This document shows positions 62,101-64,000 of a stretch of DNA of 64,000 bases, one piece after another. The notes below the pieces were generated by a model. The model saw only the letters and a program-made list of their open reading frames with translations. It was not told where the DNA came from and made no database searches. The stretch lies in contig NZ_CP114286.1 of NCBI RefSeq assembly GCF_027111275.1, positions 558,001 through 622,000 on the forward strand, given 5' to 3'. Position 1 is the stretch's first letter. The number at the start of each line of letters is the position of its first letter. This DNA is from Flavobacterium luteolum. GTDB lineage: Bacteria; Bacteroidota; Bacteroidia; Flavobacteriales; Flavobacteriaceae. A program made the translations under genes and the position numbers.

Positions 62101-63200
62101 TAAACGGAATTATTGGTTTTACACACTTATTGATGAAAACAGATCTGGAGGAAATTCAAGAAAAATACATGACCACGATTAACCAATCTGCTCATTCACT
62201 TCTTGAAATTATAAATGATATTTTAGATTTTTCTAAAATTGAAGCTGGGAAATTAGAACTGTTTATTGATTTATATGACATTAAAAAGGTTCTAGGACAA
62301 GTCTTTGATTTAATTGTTTTTGAATCCAACAAAAAAAATCTAGAACTTGAATTGAATATTGATCCAGACGTTCCAAAATACATCTGGACAGATATTGTTC
62401 GTATTAAACAGATTTTGATTAACCTGCTTTCTAACGCTGTCAAATTTACAATTGAAGGTTCGATCAAATTAAATGTTTCTGTTTTAGAAAAGAAACAAAA
62501 CAATAAATGCACTATCCGTTTTGCTGTAAGCGATACCGGAATTGGTATTTTGGAAAAAAATCAAAAGAAAATTTTCAAAGCTTTTTCTCAGGAAGATAGT
62601 TCTACAACAAGAAAATTTGGAGGAACTGGCTTAGGTTTAACTATATCCAATCAGTTGCTTGCTTTAATGGAAAGCCGTTTGCAACTGGAAAGTAAAATTG
62701 ATGAAGGAAGCACTTTCTTCTTCGATTTAAATTTAAAAACAAGCAACCAAAGTATCACTGATAAATACAACGTCGAACTTAAAAATCTAAATATTGATTT
62801 AGATTCTTATAAGACACAAACAAATGGCAATCATATTACCTTTCTAATTGTTGAAGATAATAAGGTAAATATGCTTCTTCTTAAAACAATTATAAAAAAT
62901 TTATACAAGAACGCTTTTATCGTCGAGTGTGAAAACGGCTACGAAGCCATTCAGCAATTTGAAAAAATAGATCCAACCCTTATTTTCATGGATATTCAGA
63001 TGCCAATTATGAATGGTTACGAAACCGCAAAAGCCATTAGAAATACTACCAAAGGACGTGATGTTCCAATAATTGCAGTTACCGCCGGCGCAGAAAAAGA
63101 TGAACGAAACAAATGTCTTTCTGCAGGAATGGATGATTATATCTCTAAACCAATTATGAAAGGAATTGTTGAAGAAGCTTTAATTAAATGGCTGGGATGA
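59148..63200 (+). CDS. Hybrid sensor histidine kinase with PAS and GAF domains
   Basis: A 1350-residue membrane kinase. The first 235 residues carry about seven or eight membrane helices. Then come PAS (about 258-350), PAS (about 358-470), GAF (about 500-650), a second GAF-like region (about 660-830), a PAS (about 838-955), HisKA with H979 in SDFLANMSHEIRTPLNG, HATPase (about 1085-1205; NLLSNAVKFT, DTGIGI, GGTGLGLTI) and a C-terminal receiver (about 1231-1348) with D1282 in LIFMDIQMPIMNG and lysine in ISKPI. No HPt or output domain is present, so a separate phosphotransfer protein or regulator is needed. The signal is unknown. It appears to be a single-gene unit. Confidence 0.92.
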   Translation: MAANCSFFNSVISGISAIGSAFESIMTGWYVFNSDIIYYNNPKLIVLGLSLIAFLSLLVYQFFRIKAKIGYFIEKKKEQDAIGKEYQLYILFFGIAVIVIEIINEIFKIRPKSLLIVNVLIGVFVLVIYIITNKIRWVREQIQQIFISCFFIYISYVAYNIVTLKSDVVPIIVFLISFFFSYSILKPIKIYWSFVALTFTFLIAALAFHLIPIKSSILLLNFCILIFIINQVKYAVLLNNRDNFRFANEIVHKGNSLTIASNQKGEILFCSETITSILGHQPEEVMGLKFWELPHDSEPEEKLNLANNPENRLYIRKLKTKNGEYKYIQWKDKKFSDDLIISIGQDVTEQVIVQDQYKNLIQTATDIIFEIDAEGHFTFINEFGISVLGYTENEIINKHYSNFIHENYISSAVDFYENLVLNESNYPIIEIPILKKNGEEIWISQKIIVRKNDLGLTTGFSGIARDITEKKNIENEKKKRLKKIEAYNNSTKKLSTTDFSKYDELNTVIDLILKEAASISHANRVSFWKYDSDLITCKNLFSLDNQSLSDKNILNKESYPIYFETLNNKAIINAPDVFNKLETSEFEKLYFTKNNIKSMLDVPIFLTGQLAGVVCFENTEQKREWDNEDINYARTISDVISLAISSQMRLEAERKLELKSQLLSALSLCTEKFLLSKTTHLMFQETYDIIGKAAKVDHMYYYEKDAIYNTVSQKYKWSREGVIHQMTPLRHMTEENLKEIYEVASQRKILNTLTQNLNEGFFKKLLIDNEIKSILILPLYINDIFTGFIGFDDCTIEKQWSEDEINIFQVLANNISSALERNRNETKIIESEEKFKLIANNIPGTVYLSKFDAFSTKIFLNDEVTSLTGYSKSEFIENNLSFLSLIHPDDKEEVINNQIDNLQNGMPLHNVYRIKRKSGEFIWIEEFGDVIKRDDEIEFVGGIYFDITSKKEIEDAIKAKQLAEAASKSKSDFLANMSHEIRTPLNGIIGFTHLLMKTDLEEIQEKYMTTINQSAHSLLEIINDILDFSKIEAGKLELFIDLYDIKKVLGQVFDLIVFESNKKNLELELNIDPDVPKYIWTDIVRIKQILINLLSNAVKFTIEGSIKLNVSVLEKKQNNKCTIRFAVSDTGIGILEKNQKKIFKAFSQEDSSTTRKFGGTGLGLTISNQLLALMESRLQLESKIDEGSTFFFDLNLKTSNQSITDKYNVELKNLNIDLDSYKTQTNGNHITFLIVEDNKVNMLLLKTIIKNLYKNAFIVECENGYEAIQQFEKIDPTLIFMDIQMPIMNGYETAKAIRNTTKGRDVPIIAVTAGAEKDERNKCLSAGMDDYISKPIMKGIVEEALIKWLG

Positions 63201-63220
63201 TTTTTAGTTTTAAGTCGTGG

Positions 63221-63236
63221 CTCAGTTTTAGCTGAG
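63221..63236. repeat. CTCAG palindrome of the REP type
   Basis: CTCAG (63221-63225) and CTGAG (63232-63236) enclose a TTTTAG loop; flanking TAGTTTT/AAAACTA segments extend it imperfectly. It follows the hybrid kinase and resembles the TTTAGCTGGAGG-type elements near 55962. Confidence 0.45.
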
Positions 63237-63348
63237 ACTAAAAACTGCAACTAAAAACTAAACATAAACGATTCAATTTCAAAATTTATCATAAAAAATC
63301 TATAAATTCGTACAACGTTTTAATTAACAAATTAAAAAACAATTCAAT

Positions 63349-64000
63349 ATGAAATGGCAAGGCAGAAGACAAAGTGATAATGTCGAAGACAGAAGATCAA
63401 TTTCCGGCGGAGGAAAAGCGATAATTGGCGGAGGAGTTATTGGGATCATTGTTTTGCTTCTGAATGTTTTTGGTGGTGAAACTGGTCAGCAAATAGCACC
63501 GATTCTAGAACAAATGCAAGGCGGACAAGGTCAGCAAACCGAAGCTGCAGCCCCATTAAGTAAGGAAGATGAAGAAATGGGAAATTTTGTGAGAGTTGTT
63601 TTGGCTGATAACGAGGACATCTGGAGTAAAATTTTTGCCGAAAATGGCATGACATACGAAAAACCTAAATTAGTGCTTTTTAAAGGCGCTGTACAAACCG
63701 CCTGCGGAGGCGCATCATCTGCTTCTGGGCCATTTTACTGTCCTGGCGATCGAAAAGTGTATATGGATTTGGGTTTCTTTGAAGAACTGAAAACTAAATT
63801 TGGTGCAAAAGGAGGCGATTTTGCCATTGCTTATGTAATTGCGCATGAAATTGGACATCACATTCAGACTTTGCTAGGAACCTCTTCCAAAATGCGCCAA
63901 ATGCAACAAGGAAAAAGTGAAGCCGAAGCCAATAAATTATCAGTAGCATTAGAATTGCAAGCCGATTTTTATGCTGGTGTTTGGGCACACTATAATCAAG
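63349..64000 (+). CDS. Neutral zinc metallopeptidase (YpfJ/Zn_peptidase family), 5' part
   Basis: The gene starts at the ATG at 63349 and runs off the end of the window; 217 codons are visible. The N-terminal MKWQGRRQSDNVEDRRS and the following membrane helix (about 30-45) are typical of the family. The zinc motif is H166-E-I-G-H170 in YVIAHEIGHHIQ, preceded by YCPGDRKVYMDLGFFEEL and followed by ELQADFYAGVW, where E-x-x-A-D supplies the third ligand. It is anchored in the inner membrane with the catalytic domain outside. The substrate is unknown. The remaining C-terminus (about 60-70 residues) lies outside. Confidence 0.92.
   Translation, partial: MKWQGRRQSDNVEDRRSISGGGKAIIGGGVIGIIVLLLNVFGGETGQQIAPILEQMQGGQGQQTEAAAPLSKEDEEMGNFVRVVLADNEDIWSKIFAENGMTYEKPKLVLFKGAVQTACGGASSASGPFYCPGDRKVYMDLGFFEELKTKFGAKGGDFAIAYVIAHEIGHHIQTLLGTSSKMRQMQQGKSEAEANKLSVALELQADFYAGVWAHYNQ

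Noticed and set aside
1..64000. tRNA, rRNA, transposase or integrase genes
   Set aside because: I read the intergenic spaces for tRNA-like arms and the reading frames for recombinase motifs and saw none.

Overview
The window looks like a chromosome segment of a Flavobacterium-type Bacteroidota. The DNA is AT-rich and genes lack obvious Shine-Dalgarno motifs. Several genes are preceded by the Bacteroidota -7 promoter element TAnnTTTG. The gene set includes a SusC/SusD pair, a Rho factor with an Asn-rich insert, a DUF4293 protein and a DUF3667 protein. Intergenic spaces carry typical flavobacterial short repeats. No rRNA, tRNA, CRISPR array, transposase or phage gene was seen.

Region 1 (1-5.6 kb) is the most notable. 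It holds the 3' part of a secreted sulfatase, followed by a probable operon of serine O-acetyltransferase (epsC), a family 2A encapsulin shell protein (SrpI-like, HK97 fold) and a cysteine desulfurase with a long N-terminal disordered extension. The last two genes overlap by 17 nt. Together they encode a sulfur-metabolism nanocompartment: the shell encloses the desulfurase, and EpsC feeds cysteine synthesis. The operon sits behind the best promoter match in the window and a leader of about 340 nt containing a repeated 12-mer and a hairpin.

Region 2 (5.6-20.5 kb) is mostly housekeeping: ornithine aminotransferase with a divergent Lrp regulator, a secreted dienelactone hydrolase-like protein, a DUF3667 membrane protein, an M28 lipoprotein peptidase, rho, a DUF4293 protein, a NarL/NarX-like two-component pair, a YfcE-like phosphodiesterase, a large SPFH protein with a repeated N-terminal module, truA and an MsbA-like ABC exporter.

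Region 3 (20.5-30.4 kb) is a nutrient-uptake locus. A LytS-type sensor kinase, a metzincin-like secreted metalloprotease, SusC and SusD are followed by a LytTR response regulator. The arrangement suggests regulated uptake of peptides or another proteolysis product.

Region 4 (30.4-50.8 kb) begins with a NUMOD4/HNH-like protein carrying a C-terminal helix-turn-helix and with lpdA. It continues as a long run of small accessory genes: GNAT, SRPBCC, three DUF1801, YdeI-like, VOC, DUF2975 plus HTH, flavodoxin-like, serine hydrolase, MBL-fold, lactonase, LOG, TlpA and 2H phosphoesterase proteins. Many appear to be single transcription units. Here lie a DUF2314/ankyrin gene broken by a TGA codon, a short YdeI-like protein, a stand-alone ArsR-type C-terminal domain, an 18-copy 7-bp tandem repeat and several inverted repeats.

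Region 5 (50.8-64 kb) contains a CPA2 antiporter, L-serine dehydratase, panB, an RluA pseudouridine synthase, an aldehyde dehydrogenase, a polytopic membrane protein, a 1350-residue hybrid histidine kinase and the start of a YpfJ-type zinc metallopeptidase cut by the window edge.
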